From Thalassovita sp. (GTDB lineage Bacteria > Pseudomonadota > Alphaproteobacteria > Rhodobacterales > Rhodobacteraceae): 64,000 bases of DNA. Position 1 is the first letter of the stretch. Each line of letters begins with the position of its first letter. Where the stretch lies: contig CP051233.1 in assembly GCA_017792425.1 (NCBI GenBank), forward strand, positions 1,522,402 to 1,586,401, read 5' to 3'. The notes under the pieces were generated by a model. It did not search any database, had not been told where the DNA came from, and was given only the letters and a program-made list of their open reading frames with translations. Both the position numbers and the translations under genes were made by a program. This document shows positions 57,622 to 64,000 of the stretch, piece by piece.

Positions 57622-58635
57622 TCAGCCGTCGAAATCGACCGTTTCGACCAGCTTCAGCGCGTCGGGGCGCAGCTTGGCCAGGTCCATCAGGTTCACGTCA
57701 TCGGCGGTGAAGCTGCCCCAGCTGCGGACCAGTTCGCCCGCTTCGGTGCCCGGTGCGATCGGGTATTCGTGGTTCGCCTCTGCATAGATCTTCTGCGCGG
57801 TGGGAGAGGTCAGGAATTCCATCAGTTTCAGCGCGTTGTCCTTGTTCGGCGCGTGTTTGGTCATCGCCACGCCCGAAATGTTGACATGGGCGCCAGCGCC
57901 TTCGAACACCGGGAAGACGATGTTCACGCTGTCGGCCCAGGCCTTCTGTTCGGGGTCTTCCAGCATCTCGCCCATGTAGTAGGTGTTGCCGATGGCGACG
58001 TCGCATTCGCCGGCCCAGATCGCCTTGACCTGGCCCCGGTCGTTGCCTTGCGGTTTGCGCGCCAGGTTGGCCTTCAGCCCTTCCAGCCACGCCTTGGTGG
58101 CCTCTTCGCCGTGGTGGTGCAGGTAGGCGGCGGTCAGCGCCACGTTATAGGCGTGCGTCCCCGAGCGGGTGCAGACGCGGCCCTTCCATTTCGGGTCGGC
58201 CAGATCCTCGTAGGTGGTGACTTCGCCGGGTTTTACACGGTCCTTGCTGGCATAGACGATGCGCGCGCGGGTGGTCAGGCCCCACCAGTGGCCTTCGGGG
58301 TCGTGATAGGCGGCGGGGACGTTGGCCTGCAGCACGGCCGAGTCGGCCGGCTGGGTCAGGCCTGCTTCGACTACGGCGGACAGGCGAGAGATGTCCACGG
58401 TAAGCACCAGATCGGCGGGGCTGCGTTTGCCTTCGGCCTGCAGTCGTTCGACCATGCCTTTTTCCAGGTAGGCGACGTTCACGTTGATGCCGGTTTCAGC
58501 GGTAAAGGCGTCGGTCAGCGGCTTCAACAGATCGGGCTGCCGATAGGAATACAGGTTCACATCCTCGGCCACGGCGGGCAGCGAGGTCAGCGCGGCGATG
58601 GCGCCGGCGATCAGGGTCTTGGGTGCAACGAACAT
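57622..58635 (-). CDS. Periplasmic ferric-iron-binding protein (FbpA/FutA type)
   Basis: Substrate-binding protein of a ferric iron ABC transporter, 337 residues with a signal peptide (TLIAGAIAALTSLPAVAED). Iron ligands typical of FbpA are likely Tyr219 and Tyr220 in GNTYYMGEML, plus Tyr29/Tyr31 in NLYSYRQ. The C-terminal domain includes AMTKHAPNKDNALKLMEFLTS and ends with VETVDFDG. No permease or ATPase gene is adjacent, so the transporter partners must be elsewhere. A RirA-like operator lies 48 bases upstream. Confidence 0.92.
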   Translation of the reverse strand: MFVAPKTLIAGAIAALTSLPAVAEDVNLYSYRQPDLLKPLTDAFTAETGINVNVAYLEKGMVERLQAEGKRSPADLVLTVDISRLSAVVEAGLTQPADSAVLQANVPAAYHDPEGHWWGLTTRARIVYASKDRVKPGEVTTYEDLADPKWKGRVCTRSGTHAYNVALTAAYLHHHGEEATKAWLEGLKANLARKPQGNDRGQVKAIWAGECDVAIGNTYYMGEMLEDPEQKAWADSVNIVFPVFEGAGAHVNISGVAMTKHAPNKDNALKLMEFLTSPTAQKIYAEANHEYPIAPGTEAGELVRSWGSFTADDVNLMDLAKLRPDALKLVETVDFDG

Positions 58636-58682
58636 GGGGTCCCCTTCGGAATGTTTGGGTTTCGTTGCGGTGGGTTTTATTC

Positions 58683-58697
58683 TGACTAAAATGGTCA
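58683..58697. promoter_or_regulatory. Candidate RirA iron-responsive operator
   Basis: TGACTAAAATGGTCA has the TGA-N9-TCA form described for the RirA-bound iron-responsive operator of rhizobia and Rhodobacteraceae, with the flanking C/G giving TGAC...GTCA symmetry. It begins 48 bases before the ATG of the FbpA-type gene on the minus strand, where a promoter is expected. Confidence 0.6.
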
Positions 58698-58719
58698 GGT
58701 CAATACCTGATTGTTTGCC

Positions 58720-59550
58720 TCAGCTATCTGTGGCAGCGGTGCGCTGCTCCAGCTTTACCGCGTCCCAAAGCGCGTCCATTTCCGCCAGATCGCTGTCTTC
58801 GGGACGTTTGCCCTTCCGCGCAAGTTTCGTCTCAACCCCTTGGAAACGCTTTATGAACTTGGCATTGGCCGCGCGCAAGGCGGCCTCTGGTTCCACGCCA
58901 AGGTGACGGCCAAGGTTGGCCATGACGAACAGCAGGTCGCCGAATTCTTCCTCGATCTCGGCGTGGGACAGGTGGTCGCGGGCCTCTTTCAGCTCTGCCG
59001 CTTCTTCGGCGATCTTGTCGATCACATGGTCGATTGCGGGCCAGTCAAAGCCGACTCGGGCGGCGCGCTTCTGCAGCTTGTAGGCGCGCAGCAGGGCGGG
59101 CAGGCCGACGGCGACGCCGTCCAACGTGCCTTTTTGCTGCTTGTCGGCGCGTTCGGCGGCCTTGATCTCCTCCCAATCCCGGGTCTGCTGTTCAGCGGAT
59201 TTGTCTCGGCTTTCGTCGCCGAACACGTGCGGGTGGCGCGCCACCATCTTGTCCGACATGCCGTCGGCCACTTCATCGAACGTGAACAGCCCGCGTTCCG
59301 CCGCCATCTGTGCGTGGAACACTGACTGGAACAGCAGATCGCCCAGTTCACCCTTCAACTCGTCCCAAGCCTCGCGTTCGATCGCGTCAGCGACTTCGTA
59401 GGCTTCCTCTATCGTGTAGGGGGCGATGGTGGAAAAACTCTGTTCAATGTCCCAAGGGCAGCCTGTTTCGGGATCCCGCAGGCGGCGCATGATTTCCAGA
59501 AGGCGCGGCATACCGCCGTTCGGGTCATGGATCAGGTCGTGATCGGGCAT
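58720..59550 (-). CDS. mazG: Nucleoside triphosphate pyrophosphohydrolase MazG
   Basis: Hydrolyses (d)NTPs to monophosphates for nucleotide-pool sanitation. The 276-residue protein has two MazG domains. The first contains CPWDIEQSFSTIAPYTIEEAYEVADAIE and LKGELGDLLFQSVFHAQMA; the second contains EEAAELKEARDHLSHAEIEEEFGDLLFVMANLGRHL. The EExxE...ExxD metal sites are thus visible in both. It ends in AATDS. Divergent from the M20 amidohydrolase gene. Confidence 0.94.
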   Translation of the reverse strand: MPDHDLIHDPNGGMPRLLEIMRRLRDPETGCPWDIEQSFSTIAPYTIEEAYEVADAIEREAWDELKGELGDLLFQSVFHAQMAAERGLFTFDEVADGMSDKMVARHPHVFGDESRDKSAEQQTRDWEEIKAAERADKQQKGTLDGVAVGLPALLRAYKLQKRAARVGFDWPAIDHVIDKIAEEAAELKEARDHLSHAEIEEEFGDLLFVMANLGRHLGVEPEAALRAANAKFIKRFQGVETKLARKGKRPEDSDLAEMDALWDAVKLEQRTAATDS

Positions 59551-59613
59551 TGCTTAGGCTCCGTATTTCGGGTTGATAGGGACACTGACCCGTTGGCCCG
59601 AAGGAGTCCACCC

Positions 59614-60783
59614 ATGCCTGTCATCAATCGCATTGCTGGTCTCTCGGACGAGATGACGGCGTGGCGGCGGCATTTGCACCAGCACCCCGAGCTGGAATTC
59701 GACTGCTTTGAAACCGCAGCTTTCGTACAGGCACGGCTGACCGAGTTCGGTGTGGATGAGATCCATACGGGCATAGCCAAGACGGGGATCGTGGCGATCA
59801 TCAACGGGCGCGAAGAGGGTCCGACCATCGGGTTGCGCGCTGACATGGACGCACTGCCGATCGCCGAAGAAACCGGGGCTGACTATGCGTCGGTCAACGC
59901 CGGGGTGATGCATGCCTGCGGCCATGACGGGCATACCACGATGCTGCTGGGGGCGGCGAAATACCTGGCGGAAACGCGCAATTTCGCAGGTCGCGTGGCG
60001 CTGGTATTCCAGCCCGCCGAGGAAAATGGCGGCGGCGGTGGTGTCATGGTGCGCGAAGGCATCATGGACCGGTTCGACATCGCGCAGGTCTATGCGCTGC
60101 ACAATGCGCCGGGATTTGACGAGGGTGCGTTCTATACCACCCCCGGCCCGATCATGGCAGCCGTGGACACGTTTCACATCCATATCAAGGGCGTCGGCGG
60201 CCACGGCGCCATGCCGCATGAAACCCGCGATCCGGTGGTGGCCGCTGTCGGTATCGTGCAGGCGATCCAGACAATCAGCAGTCGTAACCACTATGCGTTG
60301 GATGACCTGGTGATTTCCGTCACCCAAATCCATACGGGCAGCGCCGAGAATATCATCCCTGAAACCGCCTATGTGAATGGCACGGTCCGCACATTCGATC
60401 CGCAGGTGCAGCAAATGATCCGCACCCGGATGCAGGAAATCGTGGACGGCATGGGCCCGGCCTATGGCGTGACGGCCCGGTTGGATTACGAGGTCTGGTA
60501 CCCGGCGACAGTGAACGATCCGGCCAGCGTTTCCTTTGCTGCGCAAGTGGCGCGTGAGGTGTCCGGGGAGGAGCGGGTGATTGACGACCACCCGCGCGAA
60601 ATGGGGGCCGAGGATTTTTCCTTTATGCTGAACGAACGGCCCGGCGCTTACCTTTTCCTGGGGTCGGGGGACGGGGCAGGGCTGCACCAGTCGGGCTATG
60701 ACTTCAACGACCGGATCGCGCCGGTGGGGGCATCATTCTTTGCACGGGTGGTAGAAACGGCGCTGCCGCTAGAGCCCGCTTGA
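59614..60783 (+). CDS. M20 family amidohydrolase (hippurate hydrolase/carboxypeptidase type)
   Basis: Zinc- or manganese-dependent peptidase/amidase, 389 residues. RRHLHQHPELEFDCFETAAFV opens the chain, then GLRADMDALPIAEE, the metal motif VMHACGHDGHTTMLLGAA and the catalytic glutamate in FQPAEENGGGG. The middle of the chain has the lid domain and the late metal residues are in MGAEDFSFML. It most likely removes an acyl group from an N-acyl amino acid; the exact substrate is unknown. AAGGAG precedes the ATG at 59614. The ureohydrolase gene follows by 60 bases. Confidence 0.92.
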   Translation: MPVINRIAGLSDEMTAWRRHLHQHPELEFDCFETAAFVQARLTEFGVDEIHTGIAKTGIVAIINGREEGPTIGLRADMDALPIAEETGADYASVNAGVMHACGHDGHTTMLLGAAKYLAETRNFAGRVALVFQPAEENGGGGGVMVREGIMDRFDIAQVYALHNAPGFDEGAFYTTPGPIMAAVDTFHIHIKGVGGHGAMPHETRDPVVAAVGIVQAIQTISSRNHYALDDLVISVTQIHTGSAENIIPETAYVNGTVRTFDPQVQQMIRTRMQEIVDGMGPAYGVTARLDYEVWYPATVNDPASVSFAAQVAREVSGEERVIDDHPREMGAEDFSFMLNERPGAYLFLGSGDGAGLHQSGYDFNDRIAPVGASFFARVVETALPLEPA

Positions 60784-60843
60784 CCGGCATCGTGCCTGTG
60801 ATAAATTTGATCAAATTTTACCTGCCGGAGACGGGAGTCGGAC

Positions 60844-61809
60844 ATGGCACTGGAAGACGCGAAGAAACAGATCGACATGGCGTTCACGCGCAAGGATCTG
60901 CGTGGGCTGAGCTATGAGAACGCCTTTGCCGGGGCGACGTCGTTCTTGCGCCGCAAGTATACCAAGGATCTGACAGGAGTGGATTTGGCGGTGACGGGCA
61001 TCCCGTTCGACCAAGCGGTGACCAACCGTACCGGCACCCGCATGGGGCCGCGCGCCATCCGCGAAGCCAGCACCCTGCAGCCCTATGATCCGCCCTATGG
61101 CTGGGGGTTTGACCCGCTGGGGGAATTCGCGGTGATTGATTACGGTGATCTGGCATTCGACTATGCCGACACGCGCGGGACGCCAGCGGCGATCGAGCAA
61201 CACTTCAGAACCCTGCTGGCTGGGGACGTGGGCACGGTGACGTTGGGGGGCGATCACTTCATCACCCTGCCGATCCTGCGCGCCTACGCTCAGAAATACG
61301 GGCCTCTGAGCGTGATCCAGTTCGACGCCCATTCCGATCTGTGGGCCGATGACGACATGGACCGGATCGACCACGGCACCTTCATGTACAAGGCGGTAAA
61401 GTTAGGGTTGGTGGATCCGAAACGGTCCGTCCAGATCGGGATCCGCACAGAATGCGACGATTATTGCGGCATGAACTATATCGATGCGCGCACGGTGCAC
61501 GAGGCGGGGCCGGCCGAAGTGGCGCGGCGGGTCAAAGAGATCGTGGGCGACCACCAGACCTATCTGACCTTCGACATCGACGCGCTGGACCCGGCCTTTG
61601 CCCCGGGAACCGGAACGCCGGTCTGGGGTGGGCTGAGCAGTGGGCAGGCAGCGATCATCCTGCGCGACCTGGCCGGGATCAACCTGGTGGGGGGCGACGT
61701 GGTAGAGGTGTCGCCACCCTATGACACCACCGGGGCGACTGCCGTGGCGGGCGCGCATGTGGCGATGGAACTGATCTGCCTGTGGGGATGGACGCGCCGT
61801 CAGGCTTGA
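60844..61809 (+). CDS. speB: Agmatinase-type ureohydrolase
   Basis: Manganese enzyme of the arginase/agmatinase family, 321 residues. Metal-binding motifs are visible in order: GGDHFITLPILRA, IQFDAHSDLW and DIDALDPAFAPGTGTP. GVTGTPFDQA-type sequence appears as TGIPFDQAVTNRTGTRMGP near the N-terminus. Agmatinase (agmatine to putrescine and urea) is the closest match, but guanidinobutyrase or related substrates are possible. It follows the M20 amidohydrolase, so the pair may degrade amidated or guanidino nitrogen sources. GGAG precedes the ATG. Confidence 0.87.
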   Translation: MALEDAKKQIDMAFTRKDLRGLSYENAFAGATSFLRRKYTKDLTGVDLAVTGIPFDQAVTNRTGTRMGPRAIREASTLQPYDPPYGWGFDPLGEFAVIDYGDLAFDYADTRGTPAAIEQHFRTLLAGDVGTVTLGGDHFITLPILRAYAQKYGPLSVIQFDAHSDLWADDDMDRIDHGTFMYKAVKLGLVDPKRSVQIGIRTECDDYCGMNYIDARTVHEAGPAEVARRVKEIVGDHQTYLTFDIDALDPAFAPGTGTPVWGGLSSGQAAIILRDLAGINLVGGDVVEVSPPYDTTGATAVAGAHVAMELICLWGWTRRQA

Positions 61810-61882
61810 CCTTTCAGGGATGCCTATTTTTCCTGCGTCATGATCCGAACGGAAAATCCGTGATTTTCCGTGCCTCCGGCAG

Positions 61883-61903
61883 GAGTATTTCGGGCAAGAT
61901 GAA
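61883..61903 (+). repeat. Repeat core copy (e)
   Basis: The 21-nt core begins GAGTATTTCGGG and ends CAAGATGAA, identical to copy a. Upstream lies GGAAAATCC-GTGATTTTCC, a small hairpin, rather than the G/C one. Its end provides AAGGAAGG, the ribosome-binding site of the next gene. Confidence 0.8.
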
Positions 61904-61913
61904 AGGAAGGCGC

Positions 61914-62318
61914 ATGAAATGGTTGGTATTGCCCTTGATCCTGGTGGCTGGTTTCGCGGTTTGGGTCCGGTTGGCACCGACTGATCCGGCGCGCTGGCAT
62001 CTGCCGGTAGAGGGCCGCGCAGACAAGGATTTCAAAGCCGGCGCGCTGCGTGTGATCTCTGGCGGGGCGCAAGTATTGGTGGCGCTGGACGGGATCATCC
62101 TTGCGACACCGCGGACACGCGTTCTGGCCGGAAGCGTGTCCGGGGGCCGGGTGAGCTATGTGACGCGGTCCAAGCTGTGGGGGTTCCCGGATTACACCAC
62201 GGTCGAACTGCGGGGCGAAGAGATCGCCATTCTGGGCCGCTCACGGTTCGGACGCTCAGATATGGGTGTCAACCGCGCTCGGATCGAAGCTTGGTTGAAG
62301 GCCCTCGCGCAGGGATGA
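61914..62318 (+). CDS. DUF1499 domain protein
   Basis: 134 residues from the ATG at 61914, with an N-terminal hydrophobic segment (LVLPLILVAGFAVWVRLA) that is either a signal or an anchor. The body has WHLPVEGRADKDFKAGALRVI and YVTRSKLWGFPDYTTVELRGEEIAILGRSRFGRSDMGVN, which is DUF1499. No function is known. The frame is open from 61782, but 61914 has the good ribosome-binding site AAGGAAGG. Its last 63 bases overlap the convergent secreted-protein gene. Confidence 0.85.
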   Translation: MKWLVLPLILVAGFAVWVRLAPTDPARWHLPVEGRADKDFKAGALRVISGGAQVLVALDGIILATPRTRVLAGSVSGGRVSYVTRSKLWGFPDYTTVELRGEEIAILGRSRFGRSDMGVNRARIEAWLKALAQG

Positions 62319-62540
62319 GCTGAAGCAGCCCTGCGCCACCTCGCGCCACATCGGGACGTTCAGCGACATCTGACATTGCGCCATGAACATGCGCCCATCG
62401 ACCTGCAGGCAGATGGTTTCGCCCAGCTCCACCCGGCTGCCCTTGCTGTCCGTGCAATAGCAATCCACCGTCTTGCCGCCGATAGTGGCATCGGAAAGGG
62501 CGGGCGTTGCCGCCACTGTGAGGACAAGGGCCATGCGCAT
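62256..62540 (-). CDS. Small secreted cysteine-containing protein
   Basis: About 94 residues from the ATG at 62540, with a hydrophobic start (MALVLTVAATPALSDA) that looks like a signal peptide. The mature part has several cysteines (DCYCTDSKG, TICLQVD, AQCQMS, QGCFSSS), suggesting disulfides in the periplasm. I do not recognise it. The exact start is unclear: there is no good ribosome-binding site, and a TTG at 62579 would add 13 residues. It overlaps the DUF1499 gene tail by 63 bases on the opposite strand. Confidence 0.6.
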   Translation of the reverse strand: MRMALVLTVAATPALSDATIGGKTVDCYCTDSKGSRVELGETICLQVDGRMFMAQCQMSLNVPMWREVAQGCFSSSLREGLQPSFDPSAVDTHI

Positions 62541-62604
62541 GCCCAAAATGATAGCACGCGCTGCGGCCTTGACCAACTGATGCCGACAGGGCAAGGGAGA
62601 GCGC

Positions 62605-63654
62605 ATGATTTCCATCGACCGGCTAGAGCAGATCAACCAGCGTTTCCAGTTCCTTGAGGCCAAGATGGCGGAGGGGGGCGGGGATATTGCCGCACTTGGC
62701 CGGGAATATGCCGACCTGCGCCCCGTGGTCGCGCAGATCGCCGCCTATCGGCAGTTGCTGGACGATCTGGCCGAAGCCGAGGAGATGCTGCGCGACCCCG
62801 AGATGAAGGCGTTGGCAGAGGAGGAACTGCCCACGCTGCGCGCGCGTCTGCCCGAGGCCGAGAAGGCGCTGCAGGTGGCGTTGTTGCCCAAGGACGCCGC
62901 CGACGCTCGCCCGGCGATGATTGAAATCCGGCCCGGCACCGGTGGGGACGAGGCTGCCCTGTTCGCGGGCGATCTGTTGCGCATGTACCAGCGTTACGCG
63001 GAATCGCGGGGCTGGTCTTTCCAGGTACTTGAGATGCAGGCAACCGAGTTGGGTGGCATCAAGGAAGTGGTCGCCCACGTGAAGGGCGAGGGCGTCTTTG
63101 CCCGGCTGAAATACGAAAGTGGCGTGCACCGGGTGCAGCGTGTGCCGGAAACCGAAAGCGGCGGGCGCATTCATACCTCGGCCGCGACGGTGGCGGTTCT
63201 GCCAGAGGCCGAGGATGTGGATATCCAGATCGACCAGAACGATCTGCGCATCGACACGATGCGCAGCTCCGGTGCCGGGGGGCAGCACGTGAACACCACG
63301 GATTCGGCGGTGCGGATCACCCATATCCCGACCGGGATCGTTGTAACCTCGTCCGAAAAGTCCCAGCACCAGAACCGCGCCATTGCCATGCAGGTGCTGA
63401 AAACGCGGCTTTATGATCTGGAACGTCAGCGCATCGATTCCGAGCGGGCAGCGAACCGCAAATCGCAGGTCGGCAGCGGGGACCGCAGTGAACGCATCCG
63501 CACCTATAATTTTCCGCAGGGTCGGATGACGGATCACCGGATCAACCTGACACTGTACAAGCTGGACCAGATCATCGGCGGCGATCTGGACGAGGTGATC
63601 GACGCCCTGATCGCCGAACATCAGGCTGCGCAACTGGCCGAGATGGACGGATGA
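62605..63654 (+). CDS. prfA: Peptide chain release factor 1
   Basis: Class I release factor recognising UAA and UAG stop codons. The 349-residue protein has the GGQ motif in MRSSGAGGQHVNTTDSAVRITH (about residue 227), preceded by the VQRVPETESGGRIHTSAATVAVLPE segment. The N-terminal helical domain is complete. AAGGGAGAG precedes the ATG. Its stop overlaps prmC (ATGA), the usual prfA-prmC pairing. Confidence 0.97.
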   Translation: MISIDRLEQINQRFQFLEAKMAEGGGDIAALGREYADLRPVVAQIAAYRQLLDDLAEAEEMLRDPEMKALAEEELPTLRARLPEAEKALQVALLPKDAADARPAMIEIRPGTGGDEAALFAGDLLRMYQRYAESRGWSFQVLEMQATELGGIKEVVAHVKGEGVFARLKYESGVHRVQRVPETESGGRIHTSAATVAVLPEAEDVDIQIDQNDLRIDTMRSSGAGGQHVNTTDSAVRITHIPTGIVVTSSEKSQHQNRAIAMQVLKTRLYDLERQRIDSERAANRKSQVGSGDRSERIRTYNFPQGRMTDHRINLTLYKLDQIIGGDLDEVIDALIAEHQAAQLAEMDG

Positions 63655-64000
63655 AGCAGACGGTTGCGCAGGCGCTGAAGGCCGGGGCAGGGCGATTGCA
63701 GAACGCTGGCATTGACCCGGGTGATGCGCGCCATCTGTTGGCCTATGCGATGGATGTGCCGCGGGATCGGCTGGTATTGATGATGCCCGATAGCCTGACA
63801 GACGAACAGGTCTCGGCCTTTGAAGGCGCGCTTGGGCAACGGCTCGAACGGGTGCCGGTGTCCAAGATCACCGGGCGGCGGGCCTTCTGGGGACGAGAGT
63901 TTCGCGTGACGCGCGATGTGCTGGACCCGCGCCCCGAAACCGAGACCCTGATCGCAGAGGCACTTGTCGGCCCCGCGCCGCAGCGACTGCTGGATCTGGG
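63651..64000 (+). CDS. prmC: Peptide chain release factor N(5)-glutamine methyltransferase (cut by window end)
   Basis: Methylates the GGQ glutamine of release factors. Only the first 116 residues are present. They form the N-terminal helical domain (QTVAQALKAGAGRLQNAGIDPGDARHLLAYAMD) and the beginning of the catalytic domain (DVLDPRPETETLIAEALV, then LLDLG of motif I). The rest lies beyond the window. The start overlaps the prfA stop (ATGA), a coupling that joins enzyme and substrate. Confidence 0.93.
   Translation, partial: MKQTVAQALKAGAGRLQNAGIDPGDARHLLAYAMDVPRDRLVLMMPDSLTDEQVSAFEGALGQRLERVPVSKITGRRAFWGREFRVTRDVLDPRPETETLIAEALVGPAPQRLLDL

Noticed and set aside
1..64000. tRNA, rRNA, CRISPR arrays and insertion sequences
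   Set aside because: Looked for T-loop-like GGTTCGA strings outside genes, regularly spaced repeats and transposase motifs; none convincing. A covariance-model search would settle tRNAs.

Overview
The window reads as a piece of a high-GC alphaproteobacterial chromosome, most likely a member of the Rhodobacteraceae (Roseobacter group). This rests on gene content and neighbourhoods: glyQ and glyS separated by a small membrane-anchored protein, a PPDK-like gene after glyS, hflK-hflC-DUF2065-deg, ftsY followed by yciB/ispZ, a SAM-II riboswitch before metZ, a RirA-like iron box, and DUF1127 and DUF1499 genes. The species cannot be named from the sequence. Genes are dense, nearly all housekeeping or metabolic, and on both strands. 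I saw no phage, transposase, CRISPR array, tRNA or rRNA.

Layout. 1-6 kb: serine dehydratase (cut by the left edge), rpiA, glutathione reductase, and the membrane protease-modulator pair hflK/hflC with a DUF2065 partner. 6-13 kb: a periplasmic Deg-type protease, a methyltransferase, a lipoprotein with a peptidoglycan-binding-like end, a [2Fe-2S] ferredoxin, a PAS-LuxR regulator, an acetyltransferase and purD. 13-20 kb: xseA, an AlkB-like membrane di-iron enzyme, a lysoplasmalogenase-like protein, and an ftsY operon ending in a septation-type membrane protein. 20-25 kb: a GST, riboswitch-controlled metZ, folE2, a protein with eight tandem octapeptides and a DUF1127 protein. 25-36 kb: a secreted trypsin-fold protein lacking all three catalytic residues, the glyQ/glyS operon, a PPDK-like protein, a SleB-type cell-wall hydrolase, and folB and folP. 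36-40 kb: ilvC with a divergent Lrp regulator, a second Lrp gene and a class V aminotransferase.

40-47 kb holds the main respiratory module, a complete periplasmic nitrate reductase operon napFDAGHBC. It has a CRP/FNR-type box upstream and a DUF2478 gene downstream. The gene order is the one classically described for Escherichia coli rather than the napEDABC type of Paracoccus and Rhodobacter. 47-64 kb: katG, an acyl-CoA dehydrogenase, a CPA1 Na+/H+ antiporter, an EEP-family phosphodiesterase, membrane transporters, SelO, a nucleoside hydrolase, an iron-binding FbpA-type protein behind a RirA-like operator, mazG, an M20 amidohydrolase, an agmatinase-type ureohydrolase, prfA and the start of prmC.

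Non-coding signals stand out. A dispersed intergenic repeat has a 21-nt core, often with G/C-rich hairpins. It occurs in five good and two degraded copies. The metZ leader shows promoter, SAM-II aptamer and intrinsic terminator in register, which suggests transcriptional attenuation. I found no clearly new multi-gene system. The best leads are the pseudoprotease, the octapeptide-repeat protein, the nap-DUF2478 association, the C-terminal extension of FolB and the repeat family.
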